Of a DNA stretch of 64,000 nt, positions 8,210 to 16,808 are shown one piece after another. How positions within the stretch are numbered: the first letter of the stretch is position 1; each line of letters starts with the position of its first letter. The translations under genes and the position numbers were made by a program. Source of the stretch: a virus. The notes under the pieces were generated by a model. It ran no database searches and was not told where the DNA came from. It worked only from the letters and a program-made list of their open reading frames with translations. Location: positions 57,468 to 121,467 of the IMG/VR virus record IMGVR_UViG_3300034062_003964. One strand, 5' to 3'.

Positions 8210-9169
8210 ATGAAAAAACTTTTAGCAATAACCCATCCAGATGAATGGAATCAATTATTACCATTTAATTCTTTTATAAGAAATTTAAAAGAATTAAATG
8301 GTTATGAATATGTTATTGCTGTAGTTCCATATAAAGGTAATATTGTAATATCTGAGGCAGATGAAATAATTACTATTAAAGATGGTGATTTATTTTCATA
8401 TCCCGCAATTTTAGAAAAATTAGACACAAGAAGAAATGACGATTTTTTAAATCGATGTGTGAAGTTTTGTTTTGAAAAATATGGTTCTGAAAATATAGAT
8501 ATTAAAAGTTGGCAAAATACTGATTATGACATTGGTGTTGTAGATGAAATTAACAAACCACCATTAGAATATTATCGTAAATCTTTTGAATACGCTAAAA
8601 AATTTTTTGATGATGGACTAACAATAACTCCAACAAAAAAAATATTTGGGTCCGTAAAACAAAAATACGGTAACCTATTCAATGACAAAACCATAATTGT
8701 CCTAACTCGTAATTTCACCAATAAAGCGAATATTCATAATACGGCAAATACTTTACCTTATTTAGAAAAAACTTTAAATCATCTAATTGATAATGGTATA
8801 AAAATAGTAAATATTGGGTTCCCTCCAAAATCTTTTGATATCAAAAATTCTAATTATATCGAAATAAATGATAACCTAACACAAGATGAGTTAATTTCTT
8901 TATTTTACTTATCGTCTGGAGTTATGATGGCAGCAGATGCGGGTGGATTTGTAACACACTATGGTAGCAATGTTGATTTTTACATTATGAGTGAAGAATG
9001 GTCAGTTACAAATAAACAAGTTTCTATAAGTTTAATTGATTCTAAAAAAACAAATAAAACAATCTCTTTGGTTGGGTTAAGTGATGAGGATATATACCAA
9101 AACATCATTAATAATATAAGACCACAAGAGATTGTATTCTCAAAAGAAAAAATAATAAATATAATATAA
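8210..9169 (+). CDS. Putative glycosyltransferase (GT-B-like), unassigned family
   Basis: The start is placed at ATG 8210, one base after the neuB stop; an in-frame ATG at 8192 would overlap neuB. The protein is about 319 residues. It has a middle segment FNDKTIIVLTRNFTNKANIHN and a C-terminal LFYLSSGVMMAADAGGFVTHYG, which resembles the donor-binding half of GT-B enzymes such as GT9, where a short list of sugar-contact residues follows a GLLH/GGxxH-like turn. No family could be named with confidence. Location between neuB and a sugar-phosphatase-like gene supports a glycan role. Confidence 0.45.
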   Translation: MKKLLAITHPDEWNQLLPFNSFIRNLKELNGYEYVIAVVPYKGNIVISEADEIITIKDGDLFSYPAILEKLDTRRNDDFLNRCVKFCFEKYGSENIDIKSWQNTDYDIGVVDEINKPPLEYYRKSFEYAKKFFDDGLTITPTKKIFGSVKQKYGNLFNDKTIIVLTRNFTNKANIHNTANTLPYLEKTLNHLIDNGIKIVNIGFPPKSFDIKNSNYIEINDNLTQDELISLFYLSSGVMMAADAGGFVTHYGSNVDFYIMSEEWSVTNKQVSISLIDSKKTNKTISLVGLSDEDIYQNIINNIRPQEIVFSKEKIINII

Positions 9170-9468
9170 TGATATATTGTTTTGATTTAGATGGTACTCT
9201 GTGTACCAACACTAATGGAGATTATAAAAATGCTGAGCCATTTTTAAAAAGAATAAAAAAAGTAAATGAGTTACATGAAAATGGTAATAAAATTATAATT
9301 GATACCGCAAGAGGAGCGACAACAGGTATCGATTGGTACGATTTAACAGAAAATCAATTACGTAGTTGGGGTGTAAATTTTGATAAATTAATTGTTGGTA
9401 AAAAGGTTCATGCAGATGTTTTTATTGATGATAAAGGAATAAATGATAATTTTTTTTTTAACGAATGA
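9169..9468 (+). CDS. Small HAD-superfamily hydrolase
   Basis: This 99-residue protein begins YCFDLDGTLCTNTNGDY, the HAD motif I with nucleophile and acid Asp residues (DLDGT). IIIDTARGATTG is motif II (the T/S motif) and VFIDDKGIN is motif IV (DD). It has no cap domain, which is typical of the small HAD phosphatases in capsule and sialic-acid clusters that act on sugar phosphates such as the NeuB-9-phosphate type product. It overlaps its neighbours by one and four bases. Confidence 0.8.
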   Translation: MIYCFDLDGTLCTNTNGDYKNAEPFLKRIKKVNELHENGNKIIIDTARGATTGIDWYDLTENQLRSWGVNFDKLIVGKKVHADVFIDDKGINDNFFFNE

Positions 9469-10238
9469 ATAATGAACCCTCATATGATTTAGTAATTGTT
9501 GCTCATGAAAAAGATTTTTCACACATAAAATTTATAGTGGAACAATCTGAGTATAATTTAAATTTTGATTCTATACACTTAATATTGAGTGAAAGAGAAC
9601 CTTTTAATGACCTTGATATTTTAAAAGGTATCACTAAAAAACCAATATACTTACACAATGAAACTGATGTTTTAAAAATCGATAGGTCTCGTTTGGAATA
9701 TAGACCTAACTGGACATATCAGATATTTTTAAAATTGTTTCAAAATGTAACTAAAAATGATAATTTTTTAGTTATAGAGGCGGATTCTGTAATATTAAAA
9801 CCTTTAAACTTTTTTGAAGATGGAAAAACCATTTTCTATTTGGGAAGAGATTACATACATGAACCGTATTTTACATTCAATAAAAATGTTTTGGGGTTAA
9901 ATGAGCGTTTTAATCATTCATTTGTCTGTGAATTCATGATGTATAATAAAAAAATAATAAAAGACATGTTATTGAAATGTAATTGTAATACACCTGAAGA
10001 TTTTTTAGAACTTGTTTACAAAAACATTTCTGAGTACTGTGTTCCTGCGGACTACGAAATATATGGAAATTTTGTTTATGAACATCATAATGATAAATTT
10101 TTAACAAAAAATGTTACATACGAATTACATGGTAGGGATGGTAGGTCAGAAAAATTTACAGATGATGATATTAAAACTCTTATTGAAAGAAATAAAGATT
10201 TGGAATCATTGAGTTTCCATGTTTGGCATTTAAATTAA
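9465..10238 (+). CDS. DUF6492-like putative glycosyltransferase
   Basis: This 257-residue protein starts YDLVIVAHEKDFSHIKFIVEQS. The middle contains NFLVIEADSVILKPLNFF, a DxD-like acidic motif seen in nucleotide-sugar transferases of the DUF6492 type, and FNHSFVCEFMMYNKKIIKDML follows. Late His residues (FHVWHLN at the end) are also characteristic. A similar fold appears to make up the first 300 residues of the 1,527-residue enzyme at 49607. Family assignment is by eye and moderate. Confidence 0.55.
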   Translation: MNNEPSYDLVIVAHEKDFSHIKFIVEQSEYNLNFDSIHLILSEREPFNDLDILKGITKKPIYLHNETDVLKIDRSRLEYRPNWTYQIFLKLFQNVTKNDNFLVIEADSVILKPLNFFEDGKTIFYLGRDYIHEPYFTFNKNVLGLNERFNHSFVCEFMMYNKKIIKDMLLKCNCNTPEDFLELVYKNISEYCVPADYEIYGNFVYEHHNDKFLTKNVTYELHGRDGRSEKFTDDDIKTLIERNKDLESLSFHVWHLN

Positions 10239-10242
10239 GATT

Positions 10243-11163
10243 ATGAATAATGAAAATAAAATATTAGTAACCGGAGGTTCTGGGTTAGTTGGGAAGTATC
10301 TAAAAAAAATATTACCTGATGCCGTATATATCTCATCTAAAGATTACGATTTAACTACAGAAAATGGTGTTCAAAAGATGTTTTTAAAACACAAACCAAA
10401 TATTGTAATACATTTAGCCGCTAGGGTTGGGGGAATAATTGATAATATTGAGCACCCTGCGGAATATTTCACACAAAACGTTTTAATGAATACTCTTTTA
10501 GTTGAGTATTCTAGAATTTTTAAAGTAAAAAAATTTATAGGTATTTTAAGTACTTGTATCTATCCTGACATCGCAAAAAAATATCCGATGGATGAGTCAA
10601 TGTTACATGACGGACCACCAACTATAACAAATTTTTCATATGGGTATTCTAAACGTTCAATGGGGGCACAAATAGACGCATACAACCAACAATACAATTT
10701 AAACTATCAATACCTAATACCTTGTAATTTATACGGTGAAGAAGATAAAGATGATGAAAATAAAAGTCATTTTTTAACATCCCTTATAAAAAAAATACAC
10801 TCATCAAAAAAAAATAAAAAAGATGATATAACTCTTTTTGGTGACGGAACTCCATTACGTCAATTTATGTTTGCAGGTGATTTTGCTGAAATTATAAAAA
10901 TGACAATTGATAGTGGTGTGAACGATAGTTTTAATGTTGCAACAGAAGAAAACTTATCAATTAAAGATATGGCTGAAATAGCATTAAAAGTCACAAATAA
11001 TCAAAACATAAAAATAAATTGGGATACAACCAAACCAAATGGTCAATTTAGAAAAGACGTATCAATAGATAAATTTAAAAATTTGTTTCCAAATTTTAAA
11101 TTCACACCTTTAAGTGAAGGTATAAAATTAGTATATAATTCATATTATGGTAAAATTAGTTAA
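10243..11163 (+). CDS. fcl: GDP-L-fucose synthase or GDP-colitose synthase (Fcl/ColC family)
   Basis: This 306-residue extended SDR has KILVTGGSGLVGKYL for NAD(P)H binding and VIHLAARVGGI. STCIYP (the Ser and surrounding loop of Fcl), YGYSKRSMGAQ with the YxxxK pair, and LFGDGTPLRQFMF also match GDP-4-keto-6-deoxymannose 3,5-epimerase-4-reductase. ColC, which makes GDP-L-colitose, is homologous and has the same length. The next gene is a ColD-like dehydratase with the diagnostic His, so GDP-colitose is as likely a product as GDP-fucose. It overlaps that gene by 17 bases. Confidence 0.88.
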   Translation: MNNENKILVTGGSGLVGKYLKKILPDAVYISSKDYDLTTENGVQKMFLKHKPNIVIHLAARVGGIIDNIEHPAEYFTQNVLMNTLLVEYSRIFKVKKFIGILSTCIYPDIAKKYPMDESMLHDGPPTITNFSYGYSKRSMGAQIDAYNQQYNLNYQYLIPCNLYGEEDKDDENKSHFLTSLIKKIHSSKKNKKDDITLFGDGTPLRQFMFAGDFAEIIKMTIDSGVNDSFNVATEENLSIKDMAEIALKVTNNQNIKINWDTTKPNGQFRKDVSIDKFKNLFPNFKFTPLSEGIKLVYNSYYGKIS

Positions 11164-12295
11164 AGACACAATTGACAAAAACGACATCAATAAATTAATT
11201 GAGTGGTTAAATCAAGATGAAATACCAAGACTCACAAAAGGAGATTTAACTTGGGAATTAGAATCTAAATGGGCAAAAAAAATTGGGACAAAATACTCGG
11301 TATATGTTAACTCCGGGTCCTCAGCCATCCTTTTAGCGTTAGCCGCATTATTACACACAGATAAGTTGAGGAATAATAAAGTCGTTGTTCCAGGATTAAG
11401 TTGGGCAACCGATGTAAGTTCACCAATGTTATTAGGAATGGAACCAATACTTTGCGATTCTAACTTAGAAGACTTGTCTTGTGATTTAGAACATTTAGAG
11501 GAGTTGTTTAAGACAAATGACCCATCTTGTATGATTTTAGTCTCACCATTAGGTTTAGTACCTAACATGGAAAAAGTGATTTCATTGTGTGAAAAATACA
11601 ATGTTATTTTATTAGAAGACGTTTGTGAAAGTATGGGGTCAAAATATCAAGGAAAATATTTAGGTTCTTTTGGTTTTGCATCATTCTTCTCAATGTATTT
11701 TGGACATCACTTAAGTACAATTGAGGGTGGGTTTATAAACACAAACGATGAGGATTTTTATTACTCATTATTAATGATGAGAAGTCATGGGTGGGATAGA
11801 GATTTACCTACACACATACAAGAAAAGTTAAGAGAAGAAAATAATGTAAATGAGTTCGACTCTTTATACACTTTTTATTTACCAGGATTCAATTTAAGAG
11901 CGACAGATTTACAGGCGTTTATTGGTTTAATGGCAATTGATAAATTAGATGGGTATAGTAAAAAAAGAAATGAAAATTTTAAAAACTATAAATCACTAGT
12001 TGGTGATAATAAAATAATGTTGGGTGAAAACGAAGGTGATTTTGTATCAAACTTTGCATACCCAATTATCAATGAAAAAAGAAATGAGATAGTTAATAAA
12101 CTATTAGAAAAGAATATTGAGGTTAGACCTTTAATAGCTGGAGACATGTCAAAAAAACCAATGTGGGTAAAAAAATATGGTCCTGTTGAATTAAAAAATT
12201 GCGAATTAATAAACAAGTTCGGATTTTACATACCAAACCATCAAGGGTTGACTTTCGATGAAATCCAAACTATCGTATCTATAATTAACGAATGA
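11147..12295 (+). CDS. colD: ColD-like GDP-4-keto-6-deoxymannose 3-dehydratase
   Basis: This 382-residue protein has the DegT/DnrJ/EryC1/StrS aminotransferase fold, with VNSGSSAILLALAAL for PLP phosphate binding and VILLEDVCESMG with the pyridine-binding Asp. At the place of the catalytic lysine it reads YFGHHLSTIEGGF, so His188 stands where aminotransferases have Lys. That substitution, and this local sequence, mark GDP-4-keto-6-deoxy-D-mannose 3-dehydratase (ColD), which removes the C3 hydroxyl on the way to colitose. It is bracketed by Fcl/ColC-like and Gmd genes, which completes the route from GDP-mannose to GDP-colitose. Alternative: the related CDP-sugar 3-dehydratase RfbH, less likely given the neighbours. 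Confidence 0.85.
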   Translation: MVKLVKDTIDKNDINKLIEWLNQDEIPRLTKGDLTWELESKWAKKIGTKYSVYVNSGSSAILLALAALLHTDKLRNNKVVVPGLSWATDVSSPMLLGMEPILCDSNLEDLSCDLEHLEELFKTNDPSCMILVSPLGLVPNMEKVISLCEKYNVILLEDVCESMGSKYQGKYLGSFGFASFFSMYFGHHLSTIEGGFINTNDEDFYYSLLMMRSHGWDRDLPTHIQEKLREENNVNEFDSLYTFYLPGFNLRATDLQAFIGLMAIDKLDGYSKKRNENFKNYKSLVGDNKIMLGENEGDFVSNFAYPIINEKRNEIVNKLLEKNIEVRPLIAGDMSKKPMWVKKYGPVELKNCELINKFGFYIPNHQGLTFDEIQTIVSIINE

Positions 12296-13269
12296 AAAAA
12301 GTAGCACTTATAACAGGGATTAATGGACAAGATGGTTCATATCTCGCAGAATTCCTTTTAGAAAAAGGTTATGAAGTTCATGGGACTTTGAAAAGAAATT
12401 CAGTGTCAGAAAATCAAACAAGTAGATTGGATAATGTATTTGATAAATTACATTTACATTATGCAGATTTAACCGATTTATCTTCACTCACAAGAGTAAT
12501 ACAAGAAGTTAAACCCGTTGAAATTTATAATTTAGCGGCACAATCACACGTAAGAATTTCTTTTGACCAACCAATTTATACCGCAAATGTAACAGGTCTT
12601 GGAACACTTAATTTATTAGAGGCGGTAAAATTATTAAACAAAGATATAAAAATATACCAAGCCTCCTCATCTGAAATGTTTGGTAATACTATTGATGATG
12701 ATGGATATCAAAGAGAGACTACTCAATTAAATCCCGTATCACCTTATGGTTGCGCAAAAGTATTCTCATATAACATTTGTAGAAACTATCGTAATTCATA
12801 TGGAATGAAAATATGGAATGGTATTTTGTTTAACCACGAATCACCAAGAAGAGGGACAAACTTCGTAACTAATAAAGTAGTCAAAGCTGCCGTTAGAATT
12901 AGTTTGGGTTTACAAGAAAAATTAAATATAGGTAATTTATACGCGACAAGAGATTGGGGTCACGCTAAAGATTATGTTGAAGCCATGTGGTTAATGTTAC
13001 AATCAGATAAACCTGAAGATTACGTGTGCTCGACAGGAGTTTCTCATTCTGTACAAGATTTATGTAGTTATGTGTTTAGTTCTTTAGGTTTAGACTATAG
13101 TGACTACATAGTAATTGATGAAAAACATTTTAGACCTGAAGAGTTATATGATTTAAAGGGAGATTCATCAAAATTAAGAGATGAATTAAATTGGAAACCA
13201 AAATATACTTTTGAATCAATGTTAGATGAAATGATTGAATATTGGGTGGACCACTATAAAAATAAATAA
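12292..13269 (+). CDS. gmd: GDP-mannose 4,6-dehydratase
   Basis: This 325-residue extended SDR has ALITGINGQDGSYLAEFLLEK at the NADP site. YQASSSEMFGN provides the Thr/Ser and Glu of the active site, and SPYGCAKVFSYN provides the YxxxK pair. GILFNHESPRRGTNFVT is near-invariant in GMDs. It converts GDP-D-mannose to GDP-4-keto-6-deoxymannose, the shared precursor of fucose and colitose. It is slightly shorter than typical (about 345-370). It overlaps colD by four bases and is the last gene of the sugar operon proper. Confidence 0.93.
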   Translation: MKKVALITGINGQDGSYLAEFLLEKGYEVHGTLKRNSVSENQTSRLDNVFDKLHLHYADLTDLSSLTRVIQEVKPVEIYNLAAQSHVRISFDQPIYTANVTGLGTLNLLEAVKLLNKDIKIYQASSSEMFGNTIDDDGYQRETTQLNPVSPYGCAKVFSYNICRNYRNSYGMKIWNGILFNHESPRRGTNFVTNKVVKAAVRISLGLQEKLNIGNLYATRDWGHAKDYVEAMWLMLQSDKPEDYVCSTGVSHSVQDLCSYVFSSLGLDYSDYIVIDEKHFRPEELYDLKGDSSKLRDELNWKPKYTFESMLDEMIEYWVDHYKNK

Positions 13270-13276
13270 TAATTAA

Positions 13277-14014
13277 ATGACGAGAAGAAAAATAACTCAA
13301 CCAGAGGAACCTGTAATTCCTAAAACAATCACTAAGAAGGATTTCATAAACTCAGTTATTAAAAGAAAACAAAAAAATAAATTCTTATCTGACAACCAAA
13401 AAGAGTATTATGACCTATTGATTTCTAATCAAATAACTATATGTTCAGGTCCCGCGGGTGTTGGTAAAAGTTTTATTTCTATGAGAGCGGCAGTTGACCT
13501 TTTAATGGACCCAAACAACTCTTATGAAAAACTTATTATTGTTAGACCGGCTGTTGAAGCTGAAGAAAAACTTGGTTCATTACCGGGTAATTTAGAGGAG
13601 AAATTAGACCCATACATTTTCCCATCATATTATCTTTTAAATAAAATTATTGGAAAAGAGGCGAGAGAAAAACTTAAAGAAGCTGAAATTATCGAAGTTT
13701 TTGCATTAGCATATATGAGAGGAATGAACATCGATAACTCGATTTTAATTTTTGAAGAAGGTCAGAACGCAACACCAAATCAAATGAAATTACTATTGAC
13801 AAGGATTGGTTTTAATAGTAAGTTCTTTATATCGGGCGACTTAGAACAAACTGATAGATATAAAGATAAAAAACAATCGGGGTTATACGATGCACTACAA
13901 AGATTTAAAGATATATCTGATGTTGGTATCTATGATTTTAGAAATGCAAAAAATGTAAGGAACCCACTAATAAGTAAAATATTAGAAAAATACGATGAAG
14001 AGAATAGGAATTGA
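13277..14014 (+). CDS. phoH: PhoH-like ATPase
   Basis: This 245-residue P-loop protein has Walker A GPAGVGKSF near residue 57, LIIVRPAVEAEEKLGSLPG and IEVFALAYMRGMNI. ILIFEEGQNATPNQMKLLLTRIG carries Walker B and sensor, and FFISGDLEQTDR follows. These are the hallmarks of PhoH/PhoL, and of the PhoH genes common in large phages. Its role in infection is unclear; RNA-linked or phosphate-starvation functions have been proposed for the family. Seven bases separate it from gmd. Confidence 0.92.
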   Translation: MTRRKITQPEEPVIPKTITKKDFINSVIKRKQKNKFLSDNQKEYYDLLISNQITICSGPAGVGKSFISMRAAVDLLMDPNNSYEKLIIVRPAVEAEEKLGSLPGNLEEKLDPYIFPSYYLLNKIIGKEAREKLKEAEIIEVFALAYMRGMNIDNSILIFEEGQNATPNQMKLLLTRIGFNSKFFISGDLEQTDRYKDKKQSGLYDALQRFKDISDVGIYDFRNAKNVRNPLISKILEKYDEENRN

Positions 14015-14648
14015 GGTTAATGGTGTATTAAGAGACACTTTTGGTAAGTTTAGACAAATATATGAAAAACATATGATTGAAAACTATGAGTCTGAAAATA
14101 CCAATCAAACGTTCACTATGGATATATCTGGTAACACTTCACTTGATGGTGTTGAGAATGAATTTACATACGAAATTATTGAACCTATTGATACATTTGA
14201 ATTAAAAAATCATTTTAAATTTAAGTCAGATGAGGAATTATATGATTTTATGTTTAATGATTTTCCTATGCAAATATTTGGTCACGCTGGGTCTACTGAA
14301 ACATTCACATTTAATGACCTGAATAATTTTTATACTAAAAATAGAGATGAATATGAAATTTTTATTGTATCAGATGAGATTGGCAAATCTAAACCATCCA
14401 CTCTATTCTTTCTTTCAAAGTTTGGGTGTTTAATAGAGAACATAAAGTTTTATTCAAACTCCACATTAGATAATATGTGGGATACAATTGACATATTATT
14501 AACATCAAATCCAAATCTTATAACAACACACCCCGATAATAAGGTTTTGGTTCAATATGTTACTGAATATAACAAAAATATAGATAACAAATATAAAATA
14601 GATAAGTTGGGAGACTTTGATGAATTAATTAAACAAATCAAATTATGA
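13995..14648 (+). CDS. HAD-like protein with Asn in place of the nucleophile Asp
   Basis: This 217-residue protein starts RIGIEVNGVLRDTFGKF. The layout matches HAD motif I (DxDGTLxDT), but the first position of the pair is Val-Asn and the family nucleophile Asp is absent. Later EIFIVSDEIGKSKPSTLFFLSKFG resembles HAD motifs II and III (S-x-lysine). The last third has no motif I recognise. It overlaps phoH by 20 bases. It may be an inactive or binding-only HAD, or an unrelated Rossmann protein. I do not recognise it as a named phage gene. Confidence 0.5.
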   Translation: MKRIGIEVNGVLRDTFGKFRQIYEKHMIENYESENTNQTFTMDISGNTSLDGVENEFTYEIIEPIDTFELKNHFKFKSDEELYDFMFNDFPMQIFGHAGSTETFTFNDLNNFYTKNRDEYEIFIVSDEIGKSKPSTLFFLSKFGCLIENIKFYSNSTLDNMWDTIDILLTSNPNLITTHPDNKVLVQYVTEYNKNIDNKYKIDKLGDFDELIKQIKL

Positions 14649-14926
14649 TTGCATTTTTAGGTGAAAACTATTACATTGATGTTGATGAACTTGAGAATCA
14701 AGTAAGTTTATCCAACTCTAAAGTTTTACCGCTATCAGGTGAAACAGAAACGGAACAAATAAGTGTTACCAGATACGAAACATTTAAACTTTTATTAGAT
14801 GTGGTATTATCAGAAAGGGAAGAAGTTGATGAAAATTTAGGATTGCATGGAGCAAAAGCTCTAACAATACCATTTAAATTATCTTTTAATACACTATTAT
14901 TAAATAAAATAATCAAAAAATTTTAA
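14645..14926 (+). CDS. Hypothetical protein, 93 residues
   Basis: This small protein starts IAFLGENYYIDVDELENQ and ends LLLNKIIKKF, with no motif I recognise and no membrane segment. It is coupled to the HAD-like gene by an ATGA overlap and followed three bases later by a glycosyltransferase gene. The overlap at the start and strand consistency support it as a real gene. Confidence 0.7.
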   Translation: MIAFLGENYYIDVDELENQVSLSNSKVLPLSGETETEQISVTRYETFKLLLDVVLSEREEVDENLGLHGAKALTIPFKLSFNTLLLNKIIKKF

Positions 14927-14929
14927 AAA

Positions 14930-15997
14930 ATGGATTTAGAAAAAATACAAAAAGTAGAAGGTTCTATTAAAAATTTAGAAGATAGAAGTGCAAGAGTTTA
15001 TTTTTTAGTACAAGACACTAAAGGTAACCCAAAGGCAAGTATCAAATATATTTACGATATTGCTAAAACATTAAAAAATAATAATTATAACCCTATTATT
15101 ATTCACGAAACTAAAGAATATGAGGGGGTATCATCTTGGTTAGATGAGTCATATGATGACTTACCTCACCAATCAATTGATGGTCAAAATCTTGCAATTT
15201 CACCTGAAGATATTATTGTTTTACCTGAACTTTATGGTCACGTAATGGAACAAATTAAAAATTTACCTTGTGGGAAAATTGTACTATGTCAAGCTTACGA
15301 CCACATGTTCGAGACATTACCTCCAGGGGTGTCTTGGTCTCAATTAGGTATCTATAAATGTATTACAACATCTGAAAAACAAAAAGAATATATTTCAGAA
15401 ATAATGAAAAGTGTAAGTTTTGATATTTTAGAACCTTATATTGACGAGGTATTTACTAAAAAGGAAAAACCATCTAAACCGATTATTTCTATTCACACAA
15501 GAGAACCTAGAGATACCGCAAAAATCATTAAAACTTTTTATCTTAAATACCCACAATATCGATGGATTACATTTAGAGATATGAGAGGTATTACCATTAA
15601 AGATTTTTCTAAATTTTTAAAAGATTCTTTTTTAAGTGTTTGGGTTGATAATGAGTCGGCATTTGGTACATACCCTTTAGAATCTATGTCAAGCGGAACT
15701 CCGGTAATCGCTAAAGTCCCAAACATGCAACCAGTATGGATGAATGAAGAAAATGGAGTTTGGATTAATAACTTAAATGAGATGGTAGATGTGATTGCGA
15801 ACTTTATCCAAAATTGGTTGGAGGATAATATTTCAGAAACATTATATGATAATATGTCGTCAACATCTTCTACCTATAAAAACAAAGAAAAATTTAATTC
15901 GACTGTTTTAGAATTATTTGATGAATATTTCACAACAAGAAAAGATTCATTCCAAGAACAACTTGATAAACTTAAAATTACAGAAGAAACAAATTAA
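14930..15997 (+). CDS. GT-B glycosyltransferase (GT4-like)
   Basis: This 355-residue protein has the second-half signature of GT-B enzymes: SVWVDNESAFGTYPLESMSSG followed by TPVIAKVPNMQPVWM. That is an E-x7-E-like donor motif as in GT4. IISIHTREPRDTAKIIKTFY is the start of the second Rossmann domain. An N-terminal YFLVQDTKGNPKASIKYIYDIAKTL segment is the acceptor domain. It lies between small unknown genes and a GT2 gene, so a further step of glycan assembly or virion glycosylation is likely. Confidence 0.75.
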   Translation: MDLEKIQKVEGSIKNLEDRSARVYFLVQDTKGNPKASIKYIYDIAKTLKNNNYNPIIIHETKEYEGVSSWLDESYDDLPHQSIDGQNLAISPEDIIVLPELYGHVMEQIKNLPCGKIVLCQAYDHMFETLPPGVSWSQLGIYKCITTSEKQKEYISEIMKSVSFDILEPYIDEVFTKKEKPSKPIISIHTREPRDTAKIIKTFYLKYPQYRWITFRDMRGITIKDFSKFLKDSFLSVWVDNESAFGTYPLESMSSGTPVIAKVPNMQPVWMNEENGVWINNLNEMVDVIANFIQNWLEDNISETLYDNMSSTSSTYKNKEKFNSTVLELFDEYFTTRKDSFQEQLDKLKITEETN

Positions 15998-16001
15998 TAT
16001 T

Positions 16002-16808
16002 ATGGAAAATATTTTAAACGTATCGGTTATATTACCAATCAATTCTTTCAAAAACAGAGATTTTGATACATACTTTGATAGAGCGATTAAATCTATACAA
16101 ATTCAACACACTAAACCATCGGAAGTTGTAATTGTACATTCAGATGAAGATGGATTAAAAACAAAATTAGAAACTTTTGACTATAGTGGATTAACAGTAA
16201 ACTTTATAGAAAATAAAGGTAAAGTAGATTTTTCATCACAGATAAATTTAGGTGTTGAAAACGCTAAATCTGATTATATTAGTATTCTTGAGTTTGACGA
16301 CGAATACTCAACAATTTGGTTTAAAAATGTAAAAAGATATATTGAAGCGTATCCTGAAGTTGAAACGTTTTTACCATTGGTTGTGGATACCGATGAAAAA
16401 GGTATGTTTGTTGGGTTTACTAACGAAGCCACATTCGCTGCGAGTTTGAACACAGAAATTGGGTATCTAACAAATGAAGTTTTAATGAATTACCAAAATT
16501 TTCAAACAAGTGGGATGGTTATTAAAAAATCTACGTACTTAGATAACGGAGGTTTAAAACCATCCTTCAAACTTACTTTTGTTTATGAATTTTTATTAAG
16601 ATTAACATATAATTCAGTACAAATTATGACCATTCCAAGAATCGGTTATAAGCACATGAATTTTAGAGAAGGTTCAATATTTTGGAATTATAAAAATGGT
16701 CAAAATAGAATTTCAGATGATGAGGTTGCATTTTGGATTGAGTCGGCAAAAAAAGAACATTTTTTCACTTCTGATAGAAATATAAAATATGAACCACAGG
16801 AGGTATAA
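16002..16808 (+). CDS. GT2 family glycosyltransferase
   Basis: The start is set at ATG 16002, five bases after the previous stop. The frame extends back to an ATG at 15918, but that part overlaps the preceding gene and encodes an unlikely Lys/Gln-rich peptide. The 268-residue protein begins VSVILPINSF and has DYISILEFDDEYSTIWFKNV, an E/D-rich DxD-equivalent (LEFDDE) at the metal site of the GT-A fold. Its last codons contain an unusually strong Shine-Dalgarno sequence that serves the next gene. Confidence 0.78.
   Translation: MENILNVSVILPINSFKNRDFDTYFDRAIKSIQIQHTKPSEVVIVHSDEDGLKTKLETFDYSGLTVNFIENKGKVDFSSQINLGVENAKSDYISILEFDDEYSTIWFKNVKRYIEAYPEVETFLPLVVDTDEKGMFVGFTNEATFAASLNTEIGYLTNEVLMNYQNFQTSGMVIKKSTYLDNGGLKPSFKLTFVYEFLLRLTYNSVQIMTIPRIGYKHMNFREGSIFWNYKNGQNRISDDEVAFWIESAKKEHFFTSDRNIKYEPQEV
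16798..16803 (+). promoter_or_regulatory. Strong Shine-Dalgarno sequence AGGAGG
   Basis: AGGAGG lies four bases before the ATG at 16808. It is the only clear Shine-Dalgarno element I saw at a gene start in this window, where other starts have A-rich leaders. It also encodes the last residues of the GT2 protein. Confidence 0.6.

Noticed and set aside
15918-16001. N-terminal extension of the GT2 gene
   Set aside because: It lies in the overlap with the preceding gene and encodes a low-complexity peptide; ATG 16002 is well placed after the upstream stop.
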